Counted from the stretch's first letter, positions 9,419 to 19,719 are shown. The stretch is 64,000 bases of DNA from Planctomycetota bacterium (GCA_003389215.1 QQVP01000066.1:21429-85428); one strand, 5' to 3'. The notes: a model not told the origin generated them from the sequence alone. Numbers and translations are program-made.

Positions 9419-10435
9419 CTACTTCCCAACCTCGGCCGTCAGAAACTTGCGGACCTTCTCCAGTTCACTCCCCAGGGCCGACTTAAAGCGGTCGATCGAC
9501 ATCGCCTGCGGATCGCCGGTCAGGTCGCCGCGCGGCAGGGGCTTGCCCTGGACGCTGACTTCCAGCGGCTCTGCGCGATCGTCCGCGGTAGTGGCGACGA
9601 TCGTCGCGCTGAGCGTCGCGCCCGAGTCGGTCACCACGGGGGCGGCGTGTCCGTCGCGCACGCGTGTGTAGGAACGAAAGTCGCCGGCCCCGCCGGAAAT
9701 CGCGATCACGAAGTCGGCCGCCTCTGCGGAAGTTGCCACCTCGAGTTTCTGCCGCTGCACGATCTTGTAGATTCCATTCGCCGTGATGCGAATCGCATCA
9801 CCCGCGAAGCCGTGCCCCATCTCGCGGATCGAGTAATCGAGATAGACGCGGCGGCCCGGCATGCCGAGATCGAAGCGGCCGTAAGTGATCCACTCGTCCT
9901 TCCAAGGGCTGGTCTCGAGATAGGCCACGTCCGCCTCGCCTAGCTCGACTTGGCTGGCCACGCTATACGGCTTCTCCAGCCGTTCCATGAAGTCTTCGTA
10001 GTAAACGTTCACCAGCCGCTCCACGTCCTCGTCCTCGCGGTCGAAACCCGTGGTGAGTTGCCGGGCGTCCTCGTAGATGACGACGTCATGCTCGTTGTCG
10101 ATGATCTGCAGGCGATGTCCCAGCCCGGCATCGACCGACCCTTTCTTGATGAAATAGGTCACGCGAAACAAGAGCCGCGCCTCAGCCGGATCTTCGACGA
10201 GTTCGACCCGTGGCACCTGGCCGATCAACTGCTCGAGGGCTTGCTGGAACCGCTCGATGAGTTCTTCGCCGTCGCTGTTGCCTTCCAGTTCGACGACGAC
10301 GGCGATGGTGGGATTGAACGGCGGCGGCTCGTTCTTCGTGTCGGCATCGTACCCGGAGTCGGCCGGGCCACTGCACGCACTGGCCACAAGCGCCGCCAAG
10401 AGAGCCACCATCACCCATGCCTCGCTGCGCGCCAT
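9419..10435 (-). CDS. Putative lipoprotein of unknown function
   Basis: Met at 10435 gives signal peptide with lipobox 'ALVASAC'; no recognised domain. Confidence 0.7.
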   Translation of the reverse strand: MARSEAWVMVALLAALVASACSGPADSGYDADTKNEPPPFNPTIAVVVELEGNSDGEELIERFQQALEQLIGQVPRVELVEDPAEARLLFRVTYFIKKGSVDAGLGHRLQIIDNEHDVVIYEDARQLTTGFDREDEDVERLVNVYYEDFMERLEKPYSVASQVELGEADVAYLETSPWKDEWITYGRFDLGMPGRRVYLDYSIREMGHGFAGDAIRITANGIYKIVQRQKLEVATSAEAADFVIAISGGAGDFRSYTRVRDGHAAPVVTDSGATLSATIVATTADDRAEPLEVSVQGKPLPRGDLTGDPQAMSIDRFKSALGSELEKVRKFLTAEVGK

Positions 10436-10779
10436 GCTTCGTCCTCCCACGTTCGCCAAGGCTCGATCCGTTGCGTCGCCGCCGCTTGGCCGTTCTGGTT
10501 CACGTTCTGAAGAGGGGCCCTCGAAGATCGTCTGCTGAAGAGGGGTCCCATCCCGCGATAACGTCAAAATACTGGCACCGCGAGCAATGGTCAACGAAGC
10601 GAACGACTAATTGCTTGCCGCAACGACTGGAGCCAGCGCAGCCACCTGGAGTAGAGTGAGGAAGGATACGCTCAGCCCGCGGGCACGGCCGCGCGAAATG
10701 TTCGGCGCGGATCGATTCGCGTGTCGCGGTGGCTTGGGCTGCGTTCGATCGGGTCTCGATCGAAGGAAGGGGGAGTGCC

Positions 10780-12318
10780 ATGTCGGGTCGCCTCGCGCTC
10801 ATCTCGCTTTGTGTCTTTCTTCTGCTCGGCGCGCACGCCACGGTTGAAGCTCAACCGAATCAACGTCAACAACAGCAACAGCGCCCACGCGGCCCCACGC
10901 CCGAGGAGATCTTTCGACTGCTGATTCCGCAGGAGGATCTAGGCGACGACGACGACCGGTACGACGAACGCGACTATCGGCCGCCGCCGCGACGAGCCGC
11001 ACCACCCCGTCTGCGCGTGCCCAGCGCCGCAGAGGTAGCGGAGATGTCGCACGACCAGATGCGGGCCACTCTGCGGGCGGCGTTGCAAATGCTCGACGAG
11101 CGATTCAATAGCATGGATGTCGGCGCGGGCTGGAAGAAGTTTCTGCGCACCGAGGAATTGGGATCGCATCTGTGGGCCAATCGGGAGGCCGCGCCGGACC
11201 GGGTTTCGCGCAGCGTGCTTCAGGACATTTCCGGAAAGTTCGACGATATCGCCCAGGAGTCGCGGTTTCGCTTTCTCCGCAACGCCGTCGAATTTCAGGC
11301 GATCCAGCGGGTGCTGCCGGTGTATGCACAAAGCCGTGTCGACCGCCAGCGCGGTGATGTTCGCAACAGCGCCGCGGGCTTCAAGACGGCGCTGGACCGT
11401 ACCAGTAACGGCGCGGGCTGGATTCGCTACCTGGAAATTGCCAACGTGCAGCGGATCGCTCAGGCCAATGGCCCCGTGAGCGACGACGATCAGGCGATCT
11501 TGCGCGCGATCGCCGAGAAGTTCCAGGAGATCGCCGAGGGGGACCAGTATCCGCTGGTGCGGCGGATGAACGGCTTTACGGCCACGCGGCAGAGCGTCGC
11601 GCAGCTGCTCGACGCGATCGAAACTGAGCGAGACGACGATGGCACCTCGGCTCGTTCCGTGATGGGCAAGCTGGTCTTGGACTTGGAGGCCCTCGAGAAG
11701 CACTGCCACCAGGAGTCCGAGGCGCTCGAAACGCTCAAGCTGGCCCCCCAAGGTTCCGAAGAAGCGGATCAAGCCAGCGACATCCTGCGGGCCATCAAAG
11801 AGGCCCGCGCGAAGCAGAAGGAGGAGGCGATGGCCCGTCTGGCACGGCTGATCCGCGGCGAAGAGCGGCGGCGGGACGCGATGGGCAAGTTGGTGCTCGA
11901 CGTCGACGCGATGAAGGAGGAAGCGGACGCGGCCGCCACGCTGGTGTTGGCACCTCGAGGTTCGCGCGATGAGGAGAAGGCCCGCGAGGCACTCGAGGCA
12001 CTGATCCTCGCCGAGGAGGAGAAGCGAAAGGATCGCGCGATGCGCGTCGAGCGTCTGATCGCCAGCGTCGTCAACGAGGAGTGGTCCTCGTCGGCGATGG
12101 GCAGCAAGTCGCTGGCCGATTCGGAAAGCGAAGATGGCAAGCTGAAGCTGATTCAGCCCGGCGTGCCCGAGGAGGATGAAGCGGAGGAGAAGATCTACCT
12201 GATTCAGCCCGGCGTGCCGTCGGACGCCGAGGGGAAGAAAGAGCTTGAGGAAGAATCGGCGTCCAATTCCGACGAGTCCAACGGGTCCGACAAGGAGGCG
12301 TCGGACAAGAAGGAGTAG
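10780..12318 (+). CDS. Exported hypothetical protein with C-terminal internal repeats
   Basis: Signal peptide 'MSGRLALISLCVFLLLGAHATVEAQ'; repeats 'MGKLVLD...LAPxGS' and 'LIQPGVP'. Confidence 0.75.
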   Translation: MSGRLALISLCVFLLLGAHATVEAQPNQRQQQQQRPRGPTPEEIFRLLIPQEDLGDDDDRYDERDYRPPPRRAAPPRLRVPSAAEVAEMSHDQMRATLRAALQMLDERFNSMDVGAGWKKFLRTEELGSHLWANREAAPDRVSRSVLQDISGKFDDIAQESRFRFLRNAVEFQAIQRVLPVYAQSRVDRQRGDVRNSAAGFKTALDRTSNGAGWIRYLEIANVQRIAQANGPVSDDDQAILRAIAEKFQEIAEGDQYPLVRRMNGFTATRQSVAQLLDAIETERDDDGTSARSVMGKLVLDLEALEKHCHQESEALETLKLAPQGSEEADQASDILRAIKEARAKQKEEAMARLARLIRGEERRRDAMGKLVLDVDAMKEEADAAATLVLAPRGSRDEEKAREALEALILAEEEKRKDRAMRVERLIASVVNEEWSSSAMGSKSLADSESEDGKLKLIQPGVPEEDEAEEKIYLIQPGVPSDAEGKKELEEESASNSDESNGSDKEASDKKE

Positions 12319-12508
12319 GCTCGCGAGATAACGAGGTTCGAGCCCAAGTCCCTTCGGGAGAACGCTCGCGGCAACGTGATTGGAGAAGGGTTGGAACGGG
12401 CCTCGCGAAGAAGGCCAGGTCTGCGGGTCGCGTTAAATTGCGAATCTCTGTGTTCGGAAGAGACGACCTTCGGGAAGACTCGGTTCCTCGCTGCAGGCGC
12501 TGCCGCTT

Positions 12509-13174
12509 TCAGCGTCCGCAGATCTGCCTCCCATAGTACGTCAAGGAAGGCAAATGCAACTTGTGCCACCGAGCCAGGTGGAGCGAGCGCGGCTCAAACG
12601 CCCCGCAAACATGACTAACGATGAACGTGGCGGGATCGATCTCGATCGCACCACGGTCAAGCATCACGTGATGATTGGGGCACACGACCAAGATGTTCCC
12701 TTCAACATCGCGCCCGGAGTGAGGTCGTCCAAGAGGACGTATGTGATGTGCCTCCGCGTAAAGTCGATCGAGCAGCTGCACTGTGAGCCTGCAAATCTGG
12801 CAACGGTACTTGTAACGTCGCTTGAGCTCGGTGGCCAAAATCGTATTGCGAAGGCGAACTTGCCTTACGGTACGAGAGTACTTCGGGGAACGAGAATGCT
12901 CGTCCTTACTCGACTCAACACTTGACTCGAGGTCCTCATACGCAAGATCCAGTTCGTACTTACCGTCCCCGAGAAACGCAACCAGTCCGACGTCCCGCAA
13001 TCGCTGCAAAGTTTGTCGTACCTTTGCTCGAACGTGTCGATTCCGAGGAAACTTCTCCTGAAGTGACGCCTCATACTCGTAGACTTGATCCAACGTAAAG
13101 GTTGGAGTGCCGGAATGGTTGACGAGCACAAGCAACTTCTCCGCGACAGCCTGTTGCCATGTCCATTCCGACAT
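12509..13174 (-). CDS. HNH endonuclease with N-terminal winged-helix-like region
   Basis: 'YKYRCQICRLTVQLLDRLYAEAHHIRPLGRPHSGRDVEGNILVVCPNHHVMLDRGAI' canonical HNH core with CxxC and HH. Confidence 0.85.
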   Translation of the reverse strand: MSEWTWQQAVAEKLLVLVNHSGTPTFTLDQVYEYEASLQEKFPRNRHVRAKVRQTLQRLRDVGLVAFLGDGKYELDLAYEDLESSVESSKDEHSRSPKYSRTVRQVRLRNTILATELKRRYKYRCQICRLTVQLLDRLYAEAHHIRPLGRPHSGRDVEGNILVVCPNHHVMLDRGAIEIDPATFIVSHVCGAFEPRSLHLARWHKLHLPSLTYYGRQICGR

Positions 13175-13390
13175 ACGCGCTCCGCTTTCCACAACACTTG
13201 GCACGAAGGATCATCGACAATCGCCCGCCTTCGATTCGTTCCCGCAATCGAAGCAACCGTCCTATGGAACACCAAGCGATTGACGTCGTTTGCTCACCAC
13301 ATGCACACGATACTGTCGCCGCATGCGGTCGTCAACGAAGTGAGGTAGCGTCCTCTGGAGAGATCGGAACGCCCACGAACTAGATGCACC

Positions 13391-14083
13391 CTACGCGAAC
13401 GAGCCGTCCATGCCGAGTCGCGTACGCAGTTCCTGAAATTCTTCGCAAAAGTGATCGCTCGAAGAGTGGACGTGCTCGGCCTCGGTGATGAACTTCATCT
13501 CGTCGTCGCACGGCAGGCCGTGATCGATCAGCACCTCCTCGAAGGCCGTCAGGTCGCTGCCGTAGCAGATCAACAGCTTGTGCTCGTCGAACTGCACCTC
13601 CAGCGGCACGCCGGGGTTGAGCACCGCCACGCCGCAGCAGCCGTCGTTGAGCAACATCTCTTCGTAATCGTAGAGCGTGCTCTTGAGCACCGGCATGTCG
13701 ATGTGCTCGCGATAGAGATCGGTGTGACCGTGATCGTGACGCGAGTGGCTCGTCTCCAGCACCACGTCGACGTTCTGACCCAGCGGATCGAGCAGGTCGA
13801 TGAACAGCTCGAACAGCTTTTCCGTGGTGTGCGAGACCATCAACACCGGCACGCTCACCTTGGTGTTCTCGTCGTGGAACACATCGTGACGAAAGCCCGA
13901 GCGGGGAACGACTTCCAGGTTGTACGAGGGTCGCACCGCGTCGCTGAGCAGGAAGTCGCCGTAACGGGCGATGTTCATGTGCGCTTCGAGATCTTCGTCG
14001 CTGAGCGACTCGAAGGTGCTCGTCGCGTGCGGTCCCATCTCTTCACGAAACACGTCACGGAAAAATTTCTTCAGAAAGCCCAT
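13391..14083 (-). CDS. Hypothetical protein
   Basis: ORF with Met at 14083 ('MGFLKKFFRDVFREEMG'); acidic, no recognised domain. Confidence 0.6.
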   Translation of the reverse strand: MGFLKKFFRDVFREEMGPHATSTFESLSDEDLEAHMNIARYGDFLLSDAVRPSYNLEVVPRSGFRHDVFHDENTKVSVPVLMVSHTTEKLFELFIDLLDPLGQNVDVVLETSHSRHDHGHTDLYREHIDMPVLKSTLYDYEEMLLNDGCCGVAVLNPGVPLEVQFDEHKLLICYGSDLTAFEEVLIDHGLPCDDEMKFITEAEHVHSSSDHFCEEFQELRTRLGMDGSFA

Positions 14084-14722
14084 GAGGGACCTGTTGCGAT
14101 TCGGAGGGTGTCGGTGGGGATGGCGGGGGGTGGGTCCGGACACGGGCGAGACGGCTCACGGCCGCGGAACCACCAAAATCTAGGTCACAACTTCGCCCGG
14201 CGCGGGTTGCCGAAAACGGGAATCTGCAAGGCCGGCGAACCGCGGCGCGACAGAGGCGTCATAATCCGTTTGGGCGCAAAACTGGCCGAAAAACGGGGCT
14301 TTTTTTCAACACGCCGGGAACGTCTACCGGGGCCAGAACGGCCCCATTTCGAGCTGAAACAGGCCGGCTATCGAACTCTACCATTCCGCTGCCTGGGGCG
14401 TGGCCGCACATCGTCGCCGGGCGACAACTTTTTTGCCTTCCGGCGACGGGCCACCCCGATCACGGAAAATTTGCCTGCGCCAGAGTCGCCGTAGCCGCCT
14501 CGGGCCACCCTGTCGGCAAGGTCGAAGTGCCCGCGAAAGTGACGCGGACGCGGCCCGGGTGCCCGGTTCTGCGACCGGGAAATGCCAGTGCGGTAGCCGC
14601 CGGCAATTGGCAGCGGACCCTACCCGCGGCGGCGGTATACTGGGCAGCGAGCTGAGGTAAGGCCGGCCATGAGGGCAACCACGCCCAACCACTCGCCAGG
14701 AAGATCGAACGAGGTGAATCCC

Positions 14723-16333
14723 ATGCAGGACGAACAATCCCGTCACCGTTTCGCGAACCGAACGTGGGGCCGTCGGATGATGTGGCCATGGCGCCGGCGG
14801 AGGCGACAATCTTTCCGCCGCGCGATGCTCGGTTGGTTGGTCCTCGGTCTGTCGGCGTGCCTGCTCAGCTGCCAACCTCCTTCCGAAGGCGAATCCGACC
14901 TGGCGGCGGCCGTCGCCACCGATGCCGGCTCCGACGCCGCCCAGGAGCTACACGAGTGGGTGGTGATCTACATGCAGGGCAACCGCGTGGGGCACGTTCA
15001 CACGGTGGAACGGCCGGTCGCCGGGAGTGACGCCGGCGATCGCGAAGTGCACGCGGAGATGGTGATGAAGATGAAGCGGTTCGATCAGATGGTCGAGACC
15101 AAAGTCGACATCAAGTCGCGCGAAGACGCCGACGGAAAGCTGCAGAGCTTCGAGACCACGATGCGGGCCGGCCCGCTGGCGCTCACCTCGACCGGCGTGG
15201 TCGAGGGGGACGAGTTGCAGATGGAGCTGAACGCCCAGGGCCAGACCGTTAAGGAAACGCTGGCCTGGACCGGCGAGGAGGGTGGCTTCTTCGAGCGCGA
15301 GCGGTCGCTGCACCGCAAACCGATGAAACCGGGCGAGGAGCGCACGCTCAAGATGCTCGCCCCGCTGTCGACGACGCTGTCCGAAGTCCACCTCAAAGCC
15401 GTTGGGCTGGAGGAAACCGAACTGCTCACGGGCAAGCGCAAGCTGCTGCGCATCGACGCGGTGACCACGGCCGAGCAAGCGGGACAGGTCACCAAGGTTC
15501 AGGAAACGCTCTACTGCGATCGCGACGGCTTCCTGGTCAAGTCGGTGTTGCCGACACTGCAGCAGGTCACCTACCGCACCACCCGCGAGGTGGCCCTGGG
15601 CGACTTCGATCCGGCGGAGTTCGACTTCGGCCAGGCGTCGATCGTCAAGGTCACCGCCCCCGCCGACTTGCTCGAACGGGCCAGGGTGCGCTATCGGGTC
15701 TCCTTCGAGTCGGGCGATCCGAACGAGGTCTTTCGCTCGAGCGGCCATCAAGTCGTCACCGCGATCGACGAGCGAACGGCGCGGATCCGTGTCGAACCGG
15801 CCATCCTGGTCGATGACGACGAGGACCGGCCCGACGAAGACGACCGGGCAGCGAACGCCCTCATCCAGAGCGACGACGCGCGGATTGTGGCCATGGCGGC
15901 CAAGATTGCCCCGCAAGAGACCGACGCGACCAAGCTGGCCGTGGCGATTGAAAAGTACGTTTACGAGAACATCGACGAGAAGAACTTTTCCCAGGTCTTC
16001 TCCACGGCGGCCGATGTGGCCGAGAGCCTCGAGGGCGATTGCACCGAACATGCCGTCTTGCTGGCAGCGTTGGCCCGTGCCCGCGAGCTACCGGCCCGCG
16101 TGGCGATTGGTTTGATCTACGCGCCGCAGCTGGGCGGTTTCGGATATCATATGTGGAGCGAAGTGTGGACGGGCGAGCACTGGTTGCCGCTCGACGGCAC
16201 GCTCGGCCGGGGCGGCATCACGGCCGGGCACATCAAGATCACGCACGCAAACCTGAAAGGGGCCGGGCCGCTCGCGGCGATGATGCCCGTGGTGAACGTG
16301 ATGGGCAATCTGCGGCTCGAGGTGGTGGAGTAG
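14723..16333 (+). CDS. Transglutaminase-like domain protein
   Basis: 'GDCTEHAVLLAALARARELPARVAIGLIYAPQLGGFGYHMWSEVWTGEHWLPLDGTLG' Cys/His/Asp transglutaminase-core pattern. Confidence 0.88.
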   Translation: MQDEQSRHRFANRTWGRRMMWPWRRRRRQSFRRAMLGWLVLGLSACLLSCQPPSEGESDLAAAVATDAGSDAAQELHEWVVIYMQGNRVGHVHTVERPVAGSDAGDREVHAEMVMKMKRFDQMVETKVDIKSREDADGKLQSFETTMRAGPLALTSTGVVEGDELQMELNAQGQTVKETLAWTGEEGGFFERERSLHRKPMKPGEERTLKMLAPLSTTLSEVHLKAVGLEETELLTGKRKLLRIDAVTTAEQAGQVTKVQETLYCDRDGFLVKSVLPTLQQVTYRTTREVALGDFDPAEFDFGQASIVKVTAPADLLERARVRYRVSFESGDPNEVFRSSGHQVVTAIDERTARIRVEPAILVDDDEDRPDEDDRAANALIQSDDARIVAMAAKIAPQETDATKLAVAIEKYVYENIDEKNFSQVFSTAADVAESLEGDCTEHAVLLAALARARELPARVAIGLIYAPQLGGFGYHMWSEVWTGEHWLPLDGTLGRGGITAGHIKITHANLKGAGPLAAMMPVVNVMGNLRLEVVE

Positions 16334-16375
16334 TGCGTCGGGACGGCGCGGCAAGCGAGGTTCCTAAAGACAACC

Positions 16376-17614
16376 ATGAACCGCTACGCCCAACAGACGC
16401 CGCCGAAGTGGTGGTCGCCGAAGCTCAACCCCTTCTGGATTCGCCTCTGGCGACCGCTGCGCCGGCGCCGGCAAATTGCCGAGCAGCAGCTCATGGAGAT
16501 CGAGGTCCGCGGCCTCGAGCAGGTCCGAGAACCGCTCGCCGCCGGTTGCGGACTGATGATCAACGCGAATCACAGCGGCCACGCCGACGCGCACATCATG
16601 TACCACGCGGCTGACGAGATCGGCACGCCGTTCTACTTCATGACCGCCTGGCAGGTCTTCTCCCAGCAAGGTTGGATCGGCCAGCAAATTCTGCGGTGGC
16701 ACGGCTGTTTCAGCGTCGATCGTGAAGGGTCCGACATGAAGGCCTTTCGCCAGGCCACCGACATCTTGCAGAACGAGCCCGAGCCGCTGGTCATCTTTCC
16801 CGAGGGCGAAGTCTATCATCTCAACGAGCGAATCACGCCCTTTCGAGAAGGGGCGGCCACGGTCGCCCTCTCGGCGGCCAAACGGGCCAAGCGCGACGTG
16901 CTGGTCGTGCCGTGTGCGATCAAGTACCAGTACCTCGCAGACCCGCGGCCGAAGTTGCTGGAGCTGATGGACCGGCTCGAGTCGCAGATCTTCTGGCGAC
17001 CGCAGCCGAACCTGCCCCTGTTCGAGCGCATCTATCGTTTTGCCGAAGGGGCGATGGCGCTGAAGGAGCTGGAACACCTGGGACACACCTCCAGCGGACC
17101 GTTGCCCGAGCGGATCGCGGCCCTGGCCGATCATGTGCTCGGCAAGCTCGAGGCCAGTTACCAACTCGAAAACGAAGGACGCACGGTGCCCGAGCGGGTC
17201 AAGGAGCTGCGGCGGCACGCGATGGAACGTCGCGAGAACTGCGACGGCGACGTCGCCGCCCGACAACAGTGCGAACACGACCTGGACGATCTGTTCCTGG
17301 TCGTGCAGTTGTTCTCCTACCCGGGCGACTACGTGAACGAGCGGCCGACGATCGAGCGAATGGCCGAGACGCTCGACAAGTTCGAAGAGGACGTGCTGGG
17401 TGTCTATTCGGCGGGCATTCGGGGTCAGCGCAAGGCGACGGTCTGCTTCGGCGAGCCGATTCCCGCGGAGCCGAGTCGCGACCGCAAGCACGCGGCCCAC
17501 AACCTGACGCAGCAGGTAGAACAGTCGGTGCAGCGGCTGCTGGACGGGATCGAGATTCCCGCGGGACGGTTTGGGGAGGGGACGTGCAGCGGGGGCGTGG
17601 GGGGTCAGACTTGA
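16376..17614 (+). CDS. 1-acyl-sn-glycerol-3-phosphate acyltransferase-like (PlsC superfamily)
   Basis: 'NANHSGHADAHIM' (HX4D) and 'FPEGEVYHLNE' motifs. Confidence 0.82.
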   Translation: MNRYAQQTPPKWWSPKLNPFWIRLWRPLRRRRQIAEQQLMEIEVRGLEQVREPLAAGCGLMINANHSGHADAHIMYHAADEIGTPFYFMTAWQVFSQQGWIGQQILRWHGCFSVDREGSDMKAFRQATDILQNEPEPLVIFPEGEVYHLNERITPFREGAATVALSAAKRAKRDVLVVPCAIKYQYLADPRPKLLELMDRLESQIFWRPQPNLPLFERIYRFAEGAMALKELEHLGHTSSGPLPERIAALADHVLGKLEASYQLENEGRTVPERVKELRRHAMERRENCDGDVAARQQCEHDLDDLFLVVQLFSYPGDYVNERPTIERMAETLDKFEEDVLGVYSAGIRGQRKATVCFGEPIPAEPSRDRKHAAHNLTQQVEQSVQRLLDGIEIPAGRFGEGTCSGGVGGQT

Positions 17615-17651
17615 GTCTTGAGAGAAGTGAGGTGCTGCGAAGTAGACGACG

Positions 17652-18287
17652 ATGATCGAATTCACCACGATTAACGAAATCCTCGATATTGTCCGAAGCG
17701 ACGACATGCCGCTCAACGGATGGGCGAATCTTGTTGCCCTTTGTGCACGAGTGCAGCCGAGCGAAATGTGGGATTCGTTGGGAGTTCCGGACGTGGAACG
17801 GGACGTTCGTGAAGCATCAGACTGGATCGAGCAGCAATTGATGAAGAATGATCCCGAGGGCAATACCCGTGGAATCTATCTTGGGCTGGACACGCTCAAC
17901 ATGGACAACGATCCTGAGCATTTCCCTTGCATGGCTCCGCCGGAAAATGTGCAAATTGGCGGTACGACGAACTGCGATCCCGCCATGCCGAGAATGGATT
18001 GGTCGTACGATTGCCAGTGGCACGGAGACGAACATCTGATCTTGGGACTCCGTCCGCTTAATCACGTCTACATGGACGACCGATGGCCGGAGTCGCTCCA
18101 TGACTTCGCGGACTATGCGATCTTTCTCGGCTACAGCGGCGTTGTGCTTTCCGAAGCACTGCGCCGGCTCAAAACGCGGGCGACATTCTTAGCTGTCTGG
18201 GGATTCCACGATGGCGACATGTTTTACTTGGCTCGAAAGCTCGATGGTCTATTCGAGCGCTTGGCACAGCTCGAATTCGATAATTGA
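17652..18287 (+). CDS. Hypothetical protein
   Basis: Intact 211-aa ORF, lower-GC codon choice than neighbours; no recognised domain. Confidence 0.6.
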   Translation: MIEFTTINEILDIVRSDDMPLNGWANLVALCARVQPSEMWDSLGVPDVERDVREASDWIEQQLMKNDPEGNTRGIYLGLDTLNMDNDPEHFPCMAPPENVQIGGTTNCDPAMPRMDWSYDCQWHGDEHLILGLRPLNHVYMDDRWPESLHDFADYAIFLGYSGVVLSEALRRLKTRATFLAVWGFHDGDMFYLARKLDGLFERLAQLEFDN

Positions 18288-18384
18288 ACGAGCCGAGTGC
18301 CATGCTCCAGGCACAGGGTGGCCACGTGGCATAATGTGGAGTGCGTGCTGGCGCGTACCGTCGTATGAATGGCGATACAATCCC

Positions 18385-18849
18385 ATGAACAACTTCGGTG
18401 AAAAAGACCCGAAATCGATGCCGGACCATCTCTTCTACGGCGCGACGAAGATCGCGTACGCTACGGCCGAACGCGCGGACATCAACAAGCAGAACTACAC
18501 GGTCTGCCCGCGTCACTGGTACATCACGGCGACCTTTACGTGCCAGGGATGCGGGAACCCTTTCTTGTTCACGGCCAGCGAGCAGCAGATCTGGTACGAG
18601 GAATACCGGTTCTTCGTCTATTCGCAGCCGAATAAGTGCTTGGAGTGCCGCCGCCTGGCGCGCCATGTGAAGCAGTTGCGGCAAGAGTATGATGTGAAGA
18701 TCGCCGAAGCACTCGCGGCGGACGATCAAGAACTGAAGAAGGCGGTCATTGCAATCGTCGACGCGCTCGAGGAAGCGGGCGCGACGCTGGCCGATGGCGT
18801 TCAGGAGAATCGGTTGCTTCTCTTAAGACAGATAGCAAACCAAGAATAG
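18385..18849 (+). CDS. Zinc-ribbon domain protein
   Basis: 'FTCQGCGNPFLFTASEQQIWYEEYRFFVYSQPNKCLECRR' two CxxC pairs, zf-trcl-like. Confidence 0.75.
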   Translation: MNNFGEKDPKSMPDHLFYGATKIAYATAERADINKQNYTVCPRHWYITATFTCQGCGNPFLFTASEQQIWYEEYRFFVYSQPNKCLECRRLARHVKQLRQEYDVKIAEALAADDQELKKAVIAIVDALEEAGATLADGVQENRLLLLRQIANQE

Positions 18850-18864
18850 TTATCTGGCCGGGTG

Positions 18865-18886
18865 CCACGCTCCCCGCGCAGCGTGG
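18865..18886. terminator. Hairpin between convergent genes (possible bidirectional terminator / REP)
   Basis: CCACGCT (18865-18871) / AGCGTGG (18880-18886), perfect 7-bp inverted repeat between convergent stop codons. Confidence 0.45.
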
Positions 18887-18895
18887 GCATGCTAG

Positions 18896-19186
18896 TCACG
18901 AAAGACGTGTCACGTCTCGGTCACCGGGGATGATGCGGAGGATCTCGACGCGGTTGTTCGCCTCGCGGTGGAAGATCACGTAACGTCCGACGGCACTCGC
19001 CCGAACTCCCTCACCGAGATGGCGATATAGCTCCCCGAATGACGGGTTGTCCGCAATCGACAAACACTTGGCTTCGATCTTTTCGATCCATGCTAATGCG
19101 ACGCCCGGTTTGTCCTGGGCAATATAGCGCAGGATATCGGCCAAGTCTTGCTGGGCGGCCGTCGTATAGAACGGTTTCGTCATCAA
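18896..19186 (-). CDS. parE: ParE/RelE family toxin
   Basis: 'MTKPFYTTAAQQDLADILRYIAQDKPGVALAWIEKIEAKCLSIADNPSFGELYRHLGEGVRASAVGRYVIFHREANNRVEILRIIPGDRDV'. Confidence 0.9.
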   Translation of the reverse strand: MMTKPFYTTAAQQDLADILRYIAQDKPGVALAWIEKIEAKCLSIADNPSFGELYRHLGEGVRASAVGRYVIFHREANNRVEILRIIPGDRDVTRLS

Positions 19187-19425
19187 CCGTCTTCACGCTC
19201 GATTGTCGCAGCCATGGACCGCAATTGCGCGAATACGGTGTCATGATCTGCCACGTCGCCACGATCCGCCTGTTCGGTGCCGACTTCGACTTCCTGTTTC
19301 AGCCGCTCCTGCGATACCAACAATCGTACCGCTTCGCCGATCGCTTCGCTGGCCGATGCAAAGCGGCCTGACTTAACGAGGCTGTCAATGAATGCCTGCT
19401 GATCCACAGATAAATCGAGATTCAT
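19183..19425 (-). CDS. parD: ParD-like antitoxin (ribbon-helix-helix)
   Basis: 'MNLDLSVDQQAFIDSLVKSGRFASASEAIGEAVRLL'; 4-bp overlap with parE. Confidence 0.85.
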   Translation of the reverse strand: MNLDLSVDQQAFIDSLVKSGRFASASEAIGEAVRLLVSQERLKQEVEVGTEQADRGDVADHDTVFAQLRSMAATIEREDG

Positions 19426-19719
19426 AACAACATCTCCATTGCCGGGCGGCGTGTCCGATCGCGGGCGTCCAAGATGGCATGACGCGAAAGCCGTAGTAGG
19501 GGCGCCGTTGCCTCTTATTCTACGTGCTCCCCGTTTATCCAATCAACTCGTGCGGCGAGTCGGGCCATCGACCTGGTCCGGTTGCTGTCACCACTTCTGA
19601 CAAACTCCTGACAGCTTCTTACAAATCGCGCGGCGGATCGGCCGTAAAATGAGGGGAGGCGAGGGCAGTTGACGTCTTGCAGAAAGCAAGAACAGCAAAA
19701 GAAAAACAAGGAGAAGAAG

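Noticed and set aside
14948-16051. 367-aa minus ORF opposite the transglutaminase-like gene
   Set aside because: Shadow ORF without domain features.
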